A program made the position numbers and the translations under genes. The notes below the pieces were generated by a model. The model saw nothing but the letters and a program-made list of their open reading frames with translations. It was not told where the DNA came from and did no database searches. Below, piece by piece: positions 54,815-63,282 of a DNA stretch of 64,000 bases (positions are counted from its first letter, which is position 1; every line of letters begins with the position of its first letter). Origin of the DNA: an uncultured Ramlibacter sp. Its GTDB lineage: Bacteria > Pseudomonadota > Gammaproteobacteria > Burkholderiales > Burkholderiaceae_C. The stretch lies in contig NZ_CAKZHQ010000014.1 of the NCBI RefSeq assembly GCF_936925435.1, positions 1 through 64,000 on the forward strand, in the 5' to 3' direction.

Positions 54815-55120
54815 TCAGACCGAGCGGGGGCTCAGCAGGGCGGCGGCGTCGGCGATCAGGCGGTCCGCGATGGCTTCGGGGTTGACGCTGAAGCGCCCTT
54901 CACGGATGGCCTGGCGGATGGAGTCGACCTTGGCGCTGTCGAAGTCGGCGGACCCAGCCTGCTGGCTGATGGCCGTGCCAGCGGCCGAGACCGTGGCCTG
55001 GTCGATGGCGGCAATGCCGGCAACGGCCGGGATGGCCGAAGTCGTGGAGGAGCGCACATTAGCGCGCGCCGCGATGTCGCTAGAGACAAGGGGGGTGTCG
55101 GGTTTTGAGCCAATTTTCAT
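54815..55120 (-). CDS. flgM: Anti-sigma-28 factor FlgM
   Basis: A 101-residue, mostly disordered protein that holds FliA until it is exported through the finished hook. The N terminus MKIGSKPD and the FliA-binding C-terminal half (KVDSIRQAIREGRFSVNPE, about 64-82) match the family well. The start is the ATG at 55118-55120. Upstream is a sigma-28-like promoter, so FlgM can be remade during late expression, as in enteric bacteria. Confidence 0.93.
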   Translation of the reverse strand: MKIGSKPDTPLVSSDIAARANVRSSTTSAIPAVAGIAAIDQATVSAAGTAISQQAGSADFDSAKVDSIRQAIREGRFSVNPEAIADRLIADAAALLSPRSV

Positions 55121-55157
55121 AGGGTTCTCCGAGGGCCGGAAGCCAGCCTGCACCCAT

Positions 55158-55184
55158 TATTCGGCGCGGCTGCGGGAAACTAAA
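55158..55184 (-). promoter_or_regulatory. Sigma-28-like promoter of flgMN
   Basis: Minus strand: TTTAGTTT (55177-55184), 11 nt, GCCGAATA (55158-55165), 37 nt before the flgM ATG. Compared with TAAAGTTT-11-GCCGATAA, the spacing is exact and the departures are two in each box. It lies in the flgA-flgM gap. Confidence 0.55.
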
Positions 55185-55243
55185 GGCCAAAAACAGGGCT
55201 TTTTGCGCTTCTGTTCGGGTTTTGTGACTTTGGGCCGGTGCCG

Positions 55244-55939
55244 TTACAGCGCCACATCGACATGGCGGCCTTCCCGGGCCACCCCCAGCAGGATCTTGCC
55301 CAGGTCGGTGCGCACCCGCACGGTCTGGCCCTCGCCGGCGGCGCCCAGGGCCTGGCCGGTGGCGGCCACGGCAAAACCGGGGCCCGAAATGCGCAGCCGC
55401 ACCGGGTCGCCGGACTGCACCACGCTGGTCACTCGGACCATGTCCGCGCGGATCGCCTGGCCGGGGCTCAGGGCGCGGGCCAGGGTGCGCCCGGCCAGCT
55501 GCTTGGGGTCGCGCGCCAGAGCGGCGGGCTCGCGGGTGAGTTCGATTTCCTGCTCGCGCACATCCTGCTCGGACAGCACGGTGCCGGAGGCCAGGGGCGT
55601 GGCGGCGACCAGGGCGCGGCCCCAGACGGTGACGGTGACAGGCAGCAGGACGGTCCAGGTGGCGCCGTCGGTGCAGCGCAGGCCCAGCGAGCTGCGGCCC
55701 CACAGGCGGCCATTGGCCGGTACGAAGGGTTCGCTGCGCCTGCAGGGCGCCAGCGAGTTCTGAGCCTCCAGGCTGCCGAGCCTGACATCGAAACGGCTGA
55801 CCAGGTCGCCGCCGGCGGCAGCGACCTGCTGCGAGACAAAGCTGCGCAGGGCGTTCTCATCGAACACGGCCTGGGCGCGCACGGGCGCGGCGGCGGCCAG
55901 GGCGAGCAGGGTGGCGGAAAGGATGCGGGCGAGCGACAT
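55244..55939 (-). CDS. flgA: P-ring assembly chaperone FlgA
   Basis: A 231-residue periplasmic protein that assists FlgI ring formation. The signal peptide MSLARILSATLLALAAAAP ends near VRA (residue 22). The C-terminal SAF-like domain (about 100-231) contains PLASGTVLSEQDVR and LSPGQAIRADMV. The start at the ATG 55937-55939 keeps the signal peptide at the N terminus; the open upstream frame runs through the promoter. It diverges from flgB across a shared predicted FlhDC box. Confidence 0.93.
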   Translation of the reverse strand: MSLARILSATLLALAAAAPVRAQAVFDENALRSFVSQQVAAAGGDLVSRFDVRLGSLEAQNSLAPCRRSEPFVPANGRLWGRSSLGLRCTDGATWTVLLPVTVTVWGRALVAATPLASGTVLSEQDVREQEIELTREPAALARDPKQLAGRTLARALSPGQAIRADMVRVTSVVQSGDPVRLRISGPGFAVAATGQALGAAGEGQTVRVRTDLGKILLGVAREGRHVDVAL

Positions 55940-55976
55940 GGGTAACAGACAAAGAGGGCAGGGCTGCCGGTGGAGG

Positions 55977-56071
55977 AACTTTAGGCCTGGCCGGTGCCGC
56001 TCCAGCGCCGCAAAAGGCGCGCAAAGCCGCGCTTTATCGGCGCTTAAGTTTTCCGCCCCGGATTCCATACT
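55977..56071. promoter_or_regulatory. Shared divergent FlhD4C2 box with class II promoters for flgAMN and flgBCDEFGHIJ
   Basis: One pair of half-sites, CGCCGCAAAAGGC (56006-56018) and CGCTTTATCGGCG (56030-56042), separated by 11 nt, is flanked on both sides by promoters. Rightward: CTTAAG (56043-56048), 17 nt, CATACT (56066-56071) toward flgB. Leftward on the minus strand: CTGGAG (56000-56005), 17 nt, AAAGTT (55977-55982) toward flgA. In enteric bacteria the divergent flgA-flgB pair is likewise FlhDC-controlled. Binding is inference. Confidence 0.65.
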
Positions 56072-56124
56072 TTCCAGCACCCCATCTGCACAACCGCACT
56101 CCTTTAGCAAACCCAAGGCAACCC

Positions 56125-56526
56125 ATGAGCGATCTCCTCACCGCCAGACTGGACGGCTACGGCAAGGCCCTGAATCTTCTGTCACAGCGCCAGAAGGTGC
56201 TGGCCGGCAACGTCGCCAATGCCGACACGCCGGGTTTCAAGGCGCGCGATTTTGATTTCAGCGCCGCGCTGGCCCAGGCCCGCGGCCAGGGCATAGCCCC
56301 GCAAGTGACCTCCACCCGCCACCTCGGCGGCCCCTCGGCCAGCGGCGAGACCGACGAGGCCCGCCTGCAGTACCGCGCCTCCGAGCAGCCCAGCCTGGAC
56401 GGCAACACCGTGGACCTGGACCGCGAGCGCGCCAACTTCGCTGACAACGCGATGCGCTACGAGGCCACGCTGCGTTTCATCAACAACGACGTGCGCACCA
56501 TGCTGTCGGCCATCACCGGCCAGTAA
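56125..56526 (+). CDS. flgB: Flagellar proximal rod protein FlgB
   Basis: A 133-residue rod protein with the rod/hook N-terminal motif (RQKVLAGNVANADTPGFKARDF) and a C-terminal helix ending in RFINNDVRTMLSAITGQ. The length is typical. It is first in the flgB-J operon; flgC follows after 22 nt. Confidence 0.95.
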   Translation: MSDLLTARLDGYGKALNLLSQRQKVLAGNVANADTPGFKARDFDFSAALAQARGQGIAPQVTSTRHLGGPSASGETDEARLQYRASEQPSLDGNTVDLDRERANFADNAMRYEATLRFINNDVRTMLSAITGQ

Positions 56527-56548
56527 GCGCCGCACCAGGAAGAACCCC

Positions 56549-56953
56549 ATGTCCCTGTTCAACGTTTTCTCCATCTCCGGCAGCGCCGTCTCGGCCCAGT
56601 CCAAGCGCCTGAACGTCGTGGCCAGCAACATGGCCAACGCCGATTCCGTGGCCGGTCCCGACGGCAAGGCCTACAAGGCCCGCCAGGTGACCTTCGAGGC
56701 CACGCCCGTGCCCGGCTCCGATGTCGCCGGCGTGCGCATCACCGGCATCAGCGAGAACGAAGCCCCGGGCCGCCGCGCGCATGAGCCGGGCCATCCCATG
56801 GCCGACGCCGATGGCTATGTGACGCACTCCAACGTGAGCGTGGTCGACGAGATGGTCAACATGATCTCGGCCTCGCGCTCCTACCAGAACAACGTCGAGG
56901 TCATGAACACGGCGCGCCAGCTGCTGTCCAAGACCTTGCAGATGGGCCAGTAA
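56549..56953 (+). CDS. flgC: Flagellar proximal rod protein FlgC
   Basis: A 134-residue rod protein. N-terminal SGSAVSAQSKRLNVVASNMA and C-terminal VVDEMVNMISASRSYQNNVE are the family signatures, and NPNG-type linker residues are replaced by HEPGHPMADADGYV. It sits between flgB and flgD. Confidence 0.96.
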   Translation: MSLFNVFSISGSAVSAQSKRLNVVASNMANADSVAGPDGKAYKARQVTFEATPVPGSDVAGVRITGISENEAPGRRAHEPGHPMADADGYVTHSNVSVVDEMVNMISASRSYQNNVEVMNTARQLLSKTLQMGQ

Positions 56954-56965
56954 AGGAACAACACC

Positions 56966-57634
56966 ATGGCAATCAATTCCGTCACCCCCGGCACTACGAC
57001 CCCTTCTTCGGCAAGCAGCAGCAATTCTTTAAGCAGCGCCACCGCCAACGAGCAGCAGGACCGCTTCATGAAGCTGCTGGTCGCGCAGATGCAGAACCAG
57101 GATCCGCTCAACCCGATGGACAACGCGCAGATGACCAGCCAGATCGCGCAGATCAACACCGTCAGCGGCATCGAAAAGCTCAACCGCACGGTCGAGACCC
57201 TGCTGGGCGGCTTCTACGCGCTGCAGGCCCAGTCGGCCACGCAGCTGGCCGGCAAGTCGGTGCTGGTCGAGGGCACGGCCCTGAACCTGGCCGATGGCAA
57301 GGCCACCGGCGGCATCGAGCTGGCCGCTGCCGCCGACACCGTCAACGTTGACATCGTGGACGCCACCGGCGCCACGGTGCAGACCATTGCCATGGGCCAG
57401 AACCCGGCCGGCGTGCGCAGCTTCACCTGGGACGGCATGCGTGCCGATGGCAAGGCTGCCGCCGACGGCGCCTACAAGATGCGCGTCACCGCCATGGCTG
57501 GCACCAACAAAGTGGACGCCGTCACGCTGACCACCGCCAAGGTCAACTCTGTGGCCACCAGCACCGCCGGCCTGCAGGTCGACCTGGGCCCCAACGGCCT
57601 GCGCCCGTACAACGACGTCAAGTCCTTCCTCTAA
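56966..57634 (+). CDS. flgD: Flagellar hook scaffold protein FlgD
   Basis: A 222-residue hook cap that is removed after hook completion. The conserved N-terminal export region has DRFMKLLVAQMQNQDPLNPM followed by TSQIAQINTVSGIEKLN. The C-terminal half is a beta-rich FLgD/FlgE-like domain with VRSFTWDGMRADGKAA. It lies 12 nt after flgC. Confidence 0.96.
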   Translation: MAINSVTPGTTTPSSASSSNSLSSATANEQQDRFMKLLVAQMQNQDPLNPMDNAQMTSQIAQINTVSGIEKLNRTVETLLGGFYALQAQSATQLAGKSVLVEGTALNLADGKATGGIELAAAADTVNVDIVDATGATVQTIAMGQNPAGVRSFTWDGMRADGKAAADGAYKMRVTAMAGTNKVDAVTLTTAKVNSVATSTAGLQVDLGPNGLRPYNDVKSFL

Positions 57635-57659
57635 ATCGACAACCCACCCGGAGCCCCAC

Positions 57660-58973
57660 ATGAGTTTCCAGCAAGGCATCAGCGGCCTGAACGCCGCCTC
57701 CCGTAATCTCGAAGTCATCGGCAACAACATTGCCAATGCCAACACCGTCGGCGCCAAGTCCTCGCGCGCCGAGTTCGCCGACGTCTACGCCAACGCTGCC
57801 AAGAGCCAGTGGTCGCCCACCGCCGGCATGGGCGTGCGCGTGGCGGCTGTCACCCAGCAGTTCGCCCAGGGCAGCATCCGCACCACCGAGAACCCGCTGG
57901 ACATGGCGATCAACGGCCGCGGCTTCTTCAGCGTGACCCAGCCGGGCAGCACCGACACCGCCTACACCCGCAACGGCCAGTTTCAGCTGGACAGCAACGG
58001 CTATGTCGTCACCAACAGCGGCCTGCGCCTGCAGGGCTACCAGGTCGACGCAGCCACCGGCCAATCCAGTGGCGTGGCCGGTGACATCCAGCTGCCCGCT
58101 GGCGGCATCGGCGCCAAGGTGACCACCTCGGCCGGCCTGCAGATCAACCTGGACTCGCGCACCCCGGTGCCGCCGGCCACCATGCCCGCGTTCGCGCTGG
58201 GCGATGCCAAGTCCTACACCTCGTCGACTTCGGTCGCCACCTATGACCAGCAGGGCAACGAACAGGTGCTGTCGGTGTACTTCCGCCGCACCGCGGCACC
58301 CGGCGGCAATGAGTGGGATGTCTATGCCTCGCACGACGGCGTGGCCGTGCCCGCGCTTCCTGTGCCCCAGGTCCCGACTGGCCGTCTGACCTTCCTGCCC
58401 GATGGCACGCTGGACGCCGCCAAATCCGGCACGCTGGATGCCGGCGGCGGGTTCACGGCCGGCGACATGACGCTGGACCTGCCGTATGCCGCCTCCACCC
58501 TGCCGGTGCCGCCGTCGGCGTCGCTCCTTACCTCGCCGGTGACGATGTCGTTCGCCAACAGCAAGCAGCAGTCCGCCCCCTTCGGCGTGGCGGCCGCCAC
58601 CCAGGACGGCTATGCCCCCGGCCAGCTCAGCGGCTTCGGGATCGCCGCCGACGGCACGGTCGAGGCCCGCTACACCAACGGCAAGACCCTGGCCGCGGCG
58701 CAGATCGCGCTGGCCGACTTCCGCAACGTCCAGGGCCTGGCGCCGGCTGGCGACAACCTGTGGCGCGCCACGAACGCATCGGGCGAGCCCGCCGTCAGCG
58801 CTCCCGGCACCGCCAGCCTGGGCGTGCTCCAGGGCGGAGCCGTGGAAGAGTCCAACGTCGACCTGACCCAGCAGCTGGTGGACATGATCACCGCCCAGCG
58901 CGCCTACCAGGCCAACGCCCAGACCATCAAGACGCAAGACCAGATGCTGTCGACCCTGGTCAACCTGCGCTGA
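57660..58973 (+). CDS. flgE: Flagellar hook protein FlgE
   Basis: A 437-residue hook subunit. The N-terminal rod motif (SGLNAASRNLEVIGNNIANANT) and C-terminal helix (VDLTQQLVDMITAQRAYQANAQ) bracket the D1/D2 domains, which include SVTQPGSTDTAYTRNGQFQL in the conserved FlgE/FlgG core. The length is near the enteric value of about 402, slightly longer in the surface domain. Confidence 0.96.
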   Translation: MSFQQGISGLNAASRNLEVIGNNIANANTVGAKSSRAEFADVYANAAKSQWSPTAGMGVRVAAVTQQFAQGSIRTTENPLDMAINGRGFFSVTQPGSTDTAYTRNGQFQLDSNGYVVTNSGLRLQGYQVDAATGQSSGVAGDIQLPAGGIGAKVTTSAGLQINLDSRTPVPPATMPAFALGDAKSYTSSTSVATYDQQGNEQVLSVYFRRTAAPGGNEWDVYASHDGVAVPALPVPQVPTGRLTFLPDGTLDAAKSGTLDAGGGFTAGDMTLDLPYAASTLPVPPSASLLTSPVTMSFANSKQQSAPFGVAAATQDGYAPGQLSGFGIAADGTVEARYTNGKTLAAAQIALADFRNVQGLAPAGDNLWRATNASGEPAVSAPGTASLGVLQGGAVEESNVDLTQQLVDMITAQRAYQANAQTIKTQDQMLSTLVNLR

Positions 58974-58999
58974 TCCGCAACCGCTAGCCGAACGCCCCT

Positions 59000-59734
59000 A
59001 TGGACCGCCTCATCTACACCGCCGCTTCCGGCGCCCGCGCGACGATGTTCCGCCAGGACAACATCACGCAGAACCTGGCCAATGCCAACACCCCCGGCTA
59101 CCGCGCCGACCAGGTGGCCTTCCGGGCAGTGCCGGTGCGCGGCGACGGCGCCACCACCCGCGTGGTGTCGCTGGAGGCGACGGCCGGCTTCGACGAGCAG
59201 AGCGGTCCGATCCAGACCACCGGCCGCAACCTGGACATCGCCGTCAAAGGCAACAGCTACATCGCCGTGCAGTCGCCCGACGGCGCCGAGGCCTACACCC
59301 GCGACGGTGGCCTGGAAGTCACGCCCGAAGGCGTGTTGGTCACGCGCAGCGGCCTGCCGGTCGCCGGCCAGGGCGGCACGCTGAACATCCCGGCCGACAC
59401 CACCGTGAGCATCGGCGCCGACGGCACGGTGACGGCCAAGCCGCAGAACGGCCCGGCCCAGACGGTGGGCCGCATCAAGCTGGTCAGCCCCGAAACCGGC
59501 GAGCTGCGCAAGGGCGCCGATGGCCTGCTGCGCATGGCCACCGGCGAGGACGCGCAGGCCGACGAGAACGCCCGCGTGGTCGCCGGCGCCCTCGAAGGCA
59601 GCAACGTCAACCCGATCGAGGCCATGGTCAGCATGATCTCCGCCTCGCGCCAGTTCGAGACCCAGATGAAGCTGCTGCAGACCGCCGAGCAGAACGATCA
59701 ACGCGCCGCCCAGCTGCTGGCGCCCGCCCGCTAA
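59000..59734 (+). CDS. flgF: Flagellar rod protein FlgF
   Basis: A 244-residue proximal rod protein. It starts MDRLIYTAASGARATMFRQD and carries LDIAVKGNSYIAVQSPDGAE, typical of FlgF, and the C-terminal motif GSNVNPIEAMVSMISASRQF. It precedes flgG by 27 nt. Confidence 0.95.
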   Translation: MDRLIYTAASGARATMFRQDNITQNLANANTPGYRADQVAFRAVPVRGDGATTRVVSLEATAGFDEQSGPIQTTGRNLDIAVKGNSYIAVQSPDGAEAYTRDGGLEVTPEGVLVTRSGLPVAGQGGTLNIPADTTVSIGADGTVTAKPQNGPAQTVGRIKLVSPETGELRKGADGLLRMATGEDAQADENARVVAGALEGSNVNPIEAMVSMISASRQFETQMKLLQTAEQNDQRAAQLLAPAR

Positions 59735-59761
59735 CCCCACACCCTCCAAGGAACCGCCACC

Positions 59762-60544
59762 ATGATGCGCTCCCTCTCGATTGCCAAGACCGGCCTGGAA
59801 GCCCAGCAGACCCAGCTGGACACCATCACCCACAACCTGGCCAACGTCGGCACCAATGGCTACAAGCGCAGCCGCGCGGTCTTCGAGGACTTGCTGTACC
59901 AGAACATCCGCCAGGCCGGCGCGCCTTCGACCGAACAGACGCAGCTGCCCACCGGCCTGCAGCTGGGCACCGGCGTGCGCACTGTCGCCACCTCGCGCAA
60001 CTTCAGCCAGGGCGCGCTGACCCAGACCGGCAACAACCTGGACCTGGCGATCAACGGCCAAGGCTTTTTCCAGGTGCAGATGCCCGACGGCAGCGCCGCC
60101 TACACCCGTGACGGCTCGTTCCAGGTCGACGCGCAGGGCCAGCTGGTCACCTCCAGCGGCTATGCGGTCAACCCCGCCATCACCATTCCGGCCAACACGC
60201 AGAGCATCACCATCAGCCGCGACGGCATTGTCGCGGTGACGGTGCCCAACCAGACGACCCCCCAGCAGGTCGGCCAACTGCAGCTGGCCAGCTTCATGAA
60301 CCCGGCCGGCCTGGATCCGCGCGGCGGCAACCTGTTTGCCGAAACCGCAGCGTCGGGCACGGCGCAGGCCGGCAATCCCGGCGCCAACGGCCTGGGCGTG
60401 GTCAACCAGGGCTCGGTCGAAGGCTCGAACGTCAACGTGGTCGAGGAACTGGTGTCCATGATCCAGGCGCAGCGCGCCTACGAAATCAATTCCAAGGCCA
60501 TCCAGACCTCCGACCAGATGCTGGCCCGCCTGGCCCAGCTGTGA
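59762..60544 (+). CDS. flgG: Flagellar distal rod protein FlgG
   Basis: A 260-residue distal rod protein, the best conserved of the rod genes. It has the N-terminal [20 protein letters not shown], the core [18 protein letters not shown] and the C-terminal [20 protein letters not shown]. The length equals that of enteric FlgG. Its stop overlaps a possible GTG start of flgH. Confidence 0.97.
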   Translation: MMRSLSIAKTGLEAQQTQLDTITHNLANVGTNGYKRSRAVFEDLLYQNIRQAGAPSTEQTQLPTGLQLGTGVRTVATSRNFSQGALTQTGNNLDLAINGQGFFQVQMPDGSAAYTRDGSFQVDAQGQLVTSSGYAVNPAITIPANTQSITISRDGIVAVTVPNQTTPQQVGQLQLASFMNPAGLDPRGGNLFAETAASGTAQAGNPGANGLGVVNQGSVEGSNVNVVEELVSMIQAQRAYEINSKAIQTSDQMLARLAQL

Positions 60545-60555
60545 GCCACTACGCC

Positions 60556-61230
60556 ATGAAGACCGCCTTCCTGTCCGCCATTGCCTGCGCAGCGCTTGCG
60601 CTGTCCGGCTGCGCCACCCTGACCGCGCCCGAAGTGCCCATGCACGTTGCGCCGCCGCAGGCTTCCATGCCGGTGCCCGCGACCGTGGCCACCCATGGCG
60701 CGATCTTCCAGGCCGCGACGCACCGCCCGCTGTTCGAGGACCAGCGCGCCCGCATGGTCGGCGACACCCTGACCATCGTGATCCAGGAGCAGGTCACGGC
60801 CAGCCAGCAGTCCAACAGCAAGATCGACCGCAGCGGCTCGCTGGCTGCCGGCATCTCGGCGCTGCCGTTCGCCTCCACCAAATTCCTGGGCCGCACTTCG
60901 GTCGATGCCAACTCCGAGCTCGAAGGCAAGGGCGAGGGCAAGACCGACAGCAACAACCGCTTCTCCGGCACGATCACCGTGCTGGTGCAGCAGGTGCTGC
61001 CCAACGGCAACCTGCTGGTGGTCGGCGAAAAGCAGATCGGCGTCAACCAGAACGTTGACGTGATGCGCTTTTCCGGCATCGTCAACCCGGTCAATATCCG
61101 CAGCGGCAACGTGGTCGCCTCGACCTCGGTGGCCGAGGCCCGCCTGGAGCAGCGCAACCGCGGCGACATCGGCCGCGTGCAAGGCCTGGGCTTCCTGAGC
61201 CGCTTCTTCCTGAGCATCGCGCCAGTCTGA
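60556..61230 (+). CDS. flgH: Flagellar L-ring lipoprotein FlgH
   Basis: A 224-residue outer-membrane lipoprotein forming the L ring. The signal peptide ends in the lipobox LSGC with lipidated C19. The mature part has FEDQRARMVGDTLTIVIQE and the C-terminal SGIVNPVNIRSGNVV, followed by the usual ending FFLSIAPV. The ATG at 60556 was chosen; a GTG at 60541 that overlaps the flgG stop would add five residues (MSHYA) and cannot be excluded, since neither start has a clear ribosome site. Confidence 0.95.
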   Translation: MKTAFLSAIACAALALSGCATLTAPEVPMHVAPPQASMPVPATVATHGAIFQAATHRPLFEDQRARMVGDTLTIVIQEQVTASQQSNSKIDRSGSLAAGISALPFASTKFLGRTSVDANSELEGKGEGKTDSNNRFSGTITVLVQQVLPNGNLLVVGEKQIGVNQNVDVMRFSGIVNPVNIRSGNVVASTSVAEARLEQRNRGDIGRVQGLGFLSRFFLSIAPV

Positions 61231-61232
61231 GC

Positions 61233-62363
61233 ATGAAAATCTGTTTCCACCCCCTCAAGACGGCACTGGCACTGGTGCTGGCCGTTGCATCCGCCATGCC
61301 TTTGCAGGCCGCCCCTGGCGGCAGCGAGCGCATCCGCGACCTGGCCAGCGTGTCGGGCGTGCGGGTCAACCAGTTGATCGGCTATGGCGTGGTGGTCGGC
61401 CTGGATGGCAGCGGCGACGCCACCAACCAGGTGCAGTTCACCGGCCAGAGCGTGCAGTCGCTGCTCAGCCAGTTCGGCGTGGCCCTGCCGCCCGGTGTGA
61501 ATCCGCAGATGCGCAATGTCGCCGCCGTGATGGTGACGACAGCGCTGCCGGCCTTTGCCCAACCCGGCCAGCAGATCGATGTCACCGTGTCCTCGCTGGG
61601 CAATGCGCGCTCGCTGCGCGGCGGCACCCTGCTGCTGACGCCGCTCAAGGGCGCCGACGGCCAGATCTACGCCATGTCCCAGGGCAACCTGGTGATCGGC
61701 GGCGCCGGCGCATCCGCCGGTGGCAGCAAGGTGCAGATCAACCACCTGCTGGCCGGCCGCATCCCAGGCGGCGCCACGGTGGAACGCGCCGTTCCCAATA
61801 GCGCGCTGAACTCGGACCTGGTCCACCTCGAACTGAACACGACCGACTTTTCCACCGCCCGCCTGGTGGCCGACGCCATCAACCGCCACCTGGGCGGCGG
61901 CGACGTGGCCAGCGCCGTGGACGGCCGGGTGGTGCAGGTGCGCTTCCCCGGCACCGGCAACCGCGTGGGCTTCCTGGCCGAACTCGAGAACATCGAGGTC
62001 GGTCTGGCCGCCCCGCAGGCCAAGGTCATCGTCAACGCCCGCAGCGGCTCGGTGGTGATGAACCAGTCGGTGCGCCTGGGCCCGGTGGCCGTGGCCCACG
62101 GCAATCTGTCGGTGACGGTGTCGAGCACGCCCATCATCAGCCAGCCCAACGCCCTGGCCGCCGGCCAGACCGTGGTGGCCGAAAAGACCGACATCAGCGT
62201 CAAGCAGGACCCCGGCGTGCTGCACCACGTGCCGGCCAGCGCCGACCTGGCCGACATCGTCAAGTCCCTCAATGCCCTGGGCGCCAGCGCCGCCGACCTG
62301 ATCGGCATCCTGCAGGCCATCAAGGCGGCGGGCGCGCTCAAGGCTGAACTGGAGATCATCTGA
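61233..62363 (+). CDS. flgI: Flagellar P-ring protein FlgI
   Basis: A 376-residue periplasmic P-ring protein. The signal peptide is MKICFHPLKTALALVLAVAS, cleaved near LQA (about residue 26). Mature conserved segments include RIRDLASVSGVRVNQLIGYG and NARSLRGGTLLLTPLKGADG. Its stop overlaps the flgJ ATG by one base. Its assembly chaperone FlgA is encoded at 55244. Confidence 0.96.
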   Translation: MKICFHPLKTALALVLAVASAMPLQAAPGGSERIRDLASVSGVRVNQLIGYGVVVGLDGSGDATNQVQFTGQSVQSLLSQFGVALPPGVNPQMRNVAAVMVTTALPAFAQPGQQIDVTVSSLGNARSLRGGTLLLTPLKGADGQIYAMSQGNLVIGGAGASAGGSKVQINHLLAGRIPGGATVERAVPNSALNSDLVHLELNTTDFSTARLVADAINRHLGGGDVASAVDGRVVQVRFPGTGNRVGFLAELENIEVGLAAPQAKVIVNARSGSVVMNQSVRLGPVAVAHGNLSVTVSSTPIISQPNALAAGQTVVAEKTDISVKQDPGVLHHVPASADLADIVKSLNALGASAADLIGILQAIKAAGALKAELEII

Positions 62364-63259
62364 TGGTTGCCGATAGCACTCGCTCCTCCCTTGGCATCGA
62401 CAGCCGCTCGCTCGACGCGCTGCGCAATGAGGCGTCACGCGATCCGAAGGCGGCCGCCCACCAGGCGGCAGTGCAGTTCGAGTCGCTGTTCATGCAGCAG
62501 GTTCTCAAGAGCATGCGCGCTGCCGGCGAGCCCTTGAAGGCCGAAGGCTCGACAAACGCTGGCAACGACACCTTCACTAGCATGCTCGACAGCCAGATGG
62601 CCAAGCAGTTCGCCGGCCGGACCGGTGGCCTGGGCGAGATGATCGAAAAGCAGCTGACCCGCCACATGCAGAGCCTGCCGGCCGTGTCGCCGGAAAACCA
62701 GGCTGCTGCAACTGCCGCCGCCGCGGCAGTTGCAACGCAGCAGGCCGCACCCGCCGCGTCGCCGGTGTCGCAGGGCGCGGCTGGCGGCAGCAAGCAGTCC
62801 GCCTTCATCCAGCGGCTGCTGCCGCACGCCAAGGCGGCTGAAGCGCAGACCGGCGTGCCGGCCTCCTTCATCCTGGGCCAGGCCGCACTGGAGTCGGGCT
62901 GGGGCAAGGGCGAAATCCGCAATGCCGATGGCAGCCCCTCGTTCAACCTGTTCGGCGTCAAGGCCACGGGCTGGAAGGGCGCCACCGCCGCCGCCCGCAC
63001 CACCGAATACGTGGATGGCCAGGCCGTCAAGCAGACCGAGAAATTCCGCAGCTACGGGTCCTACACGGATGCCTTCGCCGACTATGCGCGCATGCTGTCC
63101 AACAGCCCGCGCTACGCCAGCGTGGTGCGCAATGCCACCTCGGCCGAGAGCTTCGCCGGCGGCATGCAGCGCGCCGGTTACGCCACCGACCCGCGCTACG
63201 CCAGCAAGCTGGCCCAGACCATCAATCACACCCTCAACCTGCAACGCGCGTTGGGCTGA
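62363..63259 (+). CDS. flgJ: Rod-cap/peptidoglycan hydrolase FlgJ
   Basis: A 298-residue bifunctional protein. The N-terminal rod-capping domain (about 25-105) contains AAVQFESLFMQQVLKSMRAA. A Gln/Ala-rich linker is about 110-140. The C-terminal glucosaminidase (about 148-298) has the catalytic Glu E177 in LGQAALESGWGKGE and NLFGVKA. It opens the cell wall for the rod. It is the last basal-body gene before flgK. Confidence 0.96.
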   Translation: MVADSTRSSLGIDSRSLDALRNEASRDPKAAAHQAAVQFESLFMQQVLKSMRAAGEPLKAEGSTNAGNDTFTSMLDSQMAKQFAGRTGGLGEMIEKQLTRHMQSLPAVSPENQAAATAAAAAVATQQAAPAASPVSQGAAGGSKQSAFIQRLLPHAKAAEAQTGVPASFILGQAALESGWGKGEIRNADGSPSFNLFGVKATGWKGATAAARTTEYVDGQAVKQTEKFRSYGSYTDAFADYARMLSNSPRYASVVRNATSAESFAGGMQRAGYATDPRYASKLAQTINHTLNLQRALG

Positions 63260-63282
63260 ACAAGACGAAGGAAACGCAAACC

